61,945 nt of DNA from Candidatus Riflebacteria bacterium HGW-Riflebacteria-2. Lineage in GTDB: Bacteria > Muiribacteriota > Ozemobacteria > Ozemobacterales > Ozemobacteraceae. Numbering within the stretch: position 1 is the stretch's first letter; every line of letters starts with the position of its first letter. The notes under the pieces are model-generated. The model searched no databases. It saw nothing but the letters and a program-made list of their open reading frames with translations, and was not told where the DNA came from. Made by a program: the position numbers and the translations under genes. This document shows positions 61,313-61,945 of this stretch, piece after piece. Where the stretch lies: assembly GCA_002839435.1 (NCBI GenBank), contig PGYA01000025.1:1-61945 (forward strand), in the 5' to 3' direction.

Positions 61313-61945
61313 ATGTTCAGAACGATCAGAGACATCGCCCTTTCCGGCCGCAAAGTCCTGGTGCGCGTCGATTTTAACGTGCCACTCGATGAAAACCGTA
61401 ATATCACCGACGACACCCGCATCAGAATGGCCCTGCCGACCCTCAACCACATTCTCGACAATGGCGGCAGACTTGTGATAATGAGCCATCTTGGCCGTCC
61501 CAAGGGTAATGTCGAACCTAAATACTCTCTTAAACCTCTGGTGGCACATCTCAGCAAGCTGCTCGGCAAGCCAGTTCAGTTTGCTGAAGACTGCATCGGC
61601 GAAAAGGCCGCAACTGTCGTCAATAACCTGAAAAACGGCGAAGTCGCAATGCTCGAAAATCTGCGCTTCCACAAAGAAGAAGAAAAAAATGATCCGGCCT
61701 TTGCCAAAGCTCTGGCAGCACTTGGTGACATCTTCGTCAGCGACGCTTTCGGGACCGCGCACCGCGCCCACGCTTCGACGGCCGGCATCGCCGACACGCT
61801 TCCCGCCTATGCCGGCTTTCTCATGGAAAAGGAAATCAACTATCTCGGCAAAGTAACCACCTCACCAGATCGCCCGCTTGTGGCCATTATGGGTGGCGCC
61901 AAAGTCAGCGACAAGATTCTCGTCATCGAGAACCTGCTCGAAAAG
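61313..61945 (+). CDS. pgk: Phosphoglycerate kinase, 5' part only
   Basis: The first 211 codons are present and the gene runs off the window end. Start ATG follows GGAGGAACCTA. N-terminal signature [20 protein letters not shown], then [47 protein letters not shown] and [10 protein letters not shown] are all typical. It makes ATP from 1,3-bisphosphoglycerate in lower glycolysis. Confidence 0.95.
   Translation, partial: MFRTIRDIALSGRKVLVRVDFNVPLDENRNITDDTRIRMALPTLNHILDNGGRLVIMSHLGRPKGNVEPKYSLKPLVAHLSKLLGKPVQFAEDCIGEKAATVVNNLKNGEVAMLENLRFHKEEEKNDPAFAKALAALGDIFVSDAFGTAHRAHASTAGIADTLPAYAGFLMEKEINYLGKVTTSPDRPLVAIMGGAKVSDKILVIENLLEK

Overview
The window (about 62 kb, moderate G+C, dense bacterial coding on both strands) reads as the chromosome of a Gram-negative-type, probably anaerobic bacterium from a poorly characterised lineage. 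Reasons: an FprA-type flavodiiron protein, a membrane pyrophosphatase with K+-dependent and probably Na+-pumping signatures, a PPDK-like phosphotransfer protein, two GAPDH paralogues plus pgk, molybdenum-hydroxylase-type Fe-S and FAD subunits, pseudopilin-like proteins and FloA. A lineage such as Candidatus Riflebacteria would fit, but that is a low-confidence guess from gene content; no marker gene was compared. Starts are often TTG or GTG behind a GGAGG-type Shine-Dalgarno.

Layout. 1-4.5 kb: tRNA-Leu(GAG), a secreted Cys-rich thioredoxin-fold protein, a DUF2971 protein, a secreted protein, an MJ_1487-family radical SAM/B12 protein, then tRNA-Gln(CTG) and tRNA-Thr(CGT). 4.54-17.18 kb: an integrative element inserted in the 3' end of tRNA-Thr. 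It is bounded by an exact 21-bp direct repeat and carries a tyrosine integrase, two ORF6N proteins, AlpA-like DNA-binding proteins, a DUF927 primase/helicase, an ERCC4 nuclease, iteron-like GGTGTTACA arrays, several small overlapping ORFs and one reversed membrane-protein gene. No recognisable capsid, terminase, portal or conjugation genes are present, so it resembles a phage satellite or replicative genomic island.

17.2-35 kb: a structured non-coding stretch, ankyrin membrane protein, Ca2+/cation antiporter, floA with a small partner, fprA, nagA-like deacetylase, mfd, a degenerate GGDEF protein coupled to two xanthine-dehydrogenase-type subunits, TPR-like proteins and an ATP-grasp-like protein. 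35-51 kb: a LysM protein, a PhnD-like protein coupled to a class III cyclase/HEAT protein, a divergent GAPDH, a 1406-aa PPDK-like protein, an ECF-type S component, diaminopropionate ammonia-lyase, the membrane pyrophosphatase with a repetitive acidic tail, and a ferredoxin-containing aldo/keto reductase. 51-62 kb: a STAS protein, a three-gene pseudopilin operon, an inverted-repeat MITE-like element, aroA behind a small coupled ORF, an in-frame cmk-rpsA fusion, gap and the 5' part of pgk.

Most interesting items: the tRNA-Thr element with its repeat architecture (att sites, matched arm-type sites, terminator mimic, iterons embedded in coding sequence); a candidate structured RNA beside attR; the cmk-rpsA fusion that keeps an internal ribosome binding site; the PPDK-like protein lacking the PEP barrel; and the pyrophosphatase promoter whose -10 box lies inside a perfect inverted repeat.
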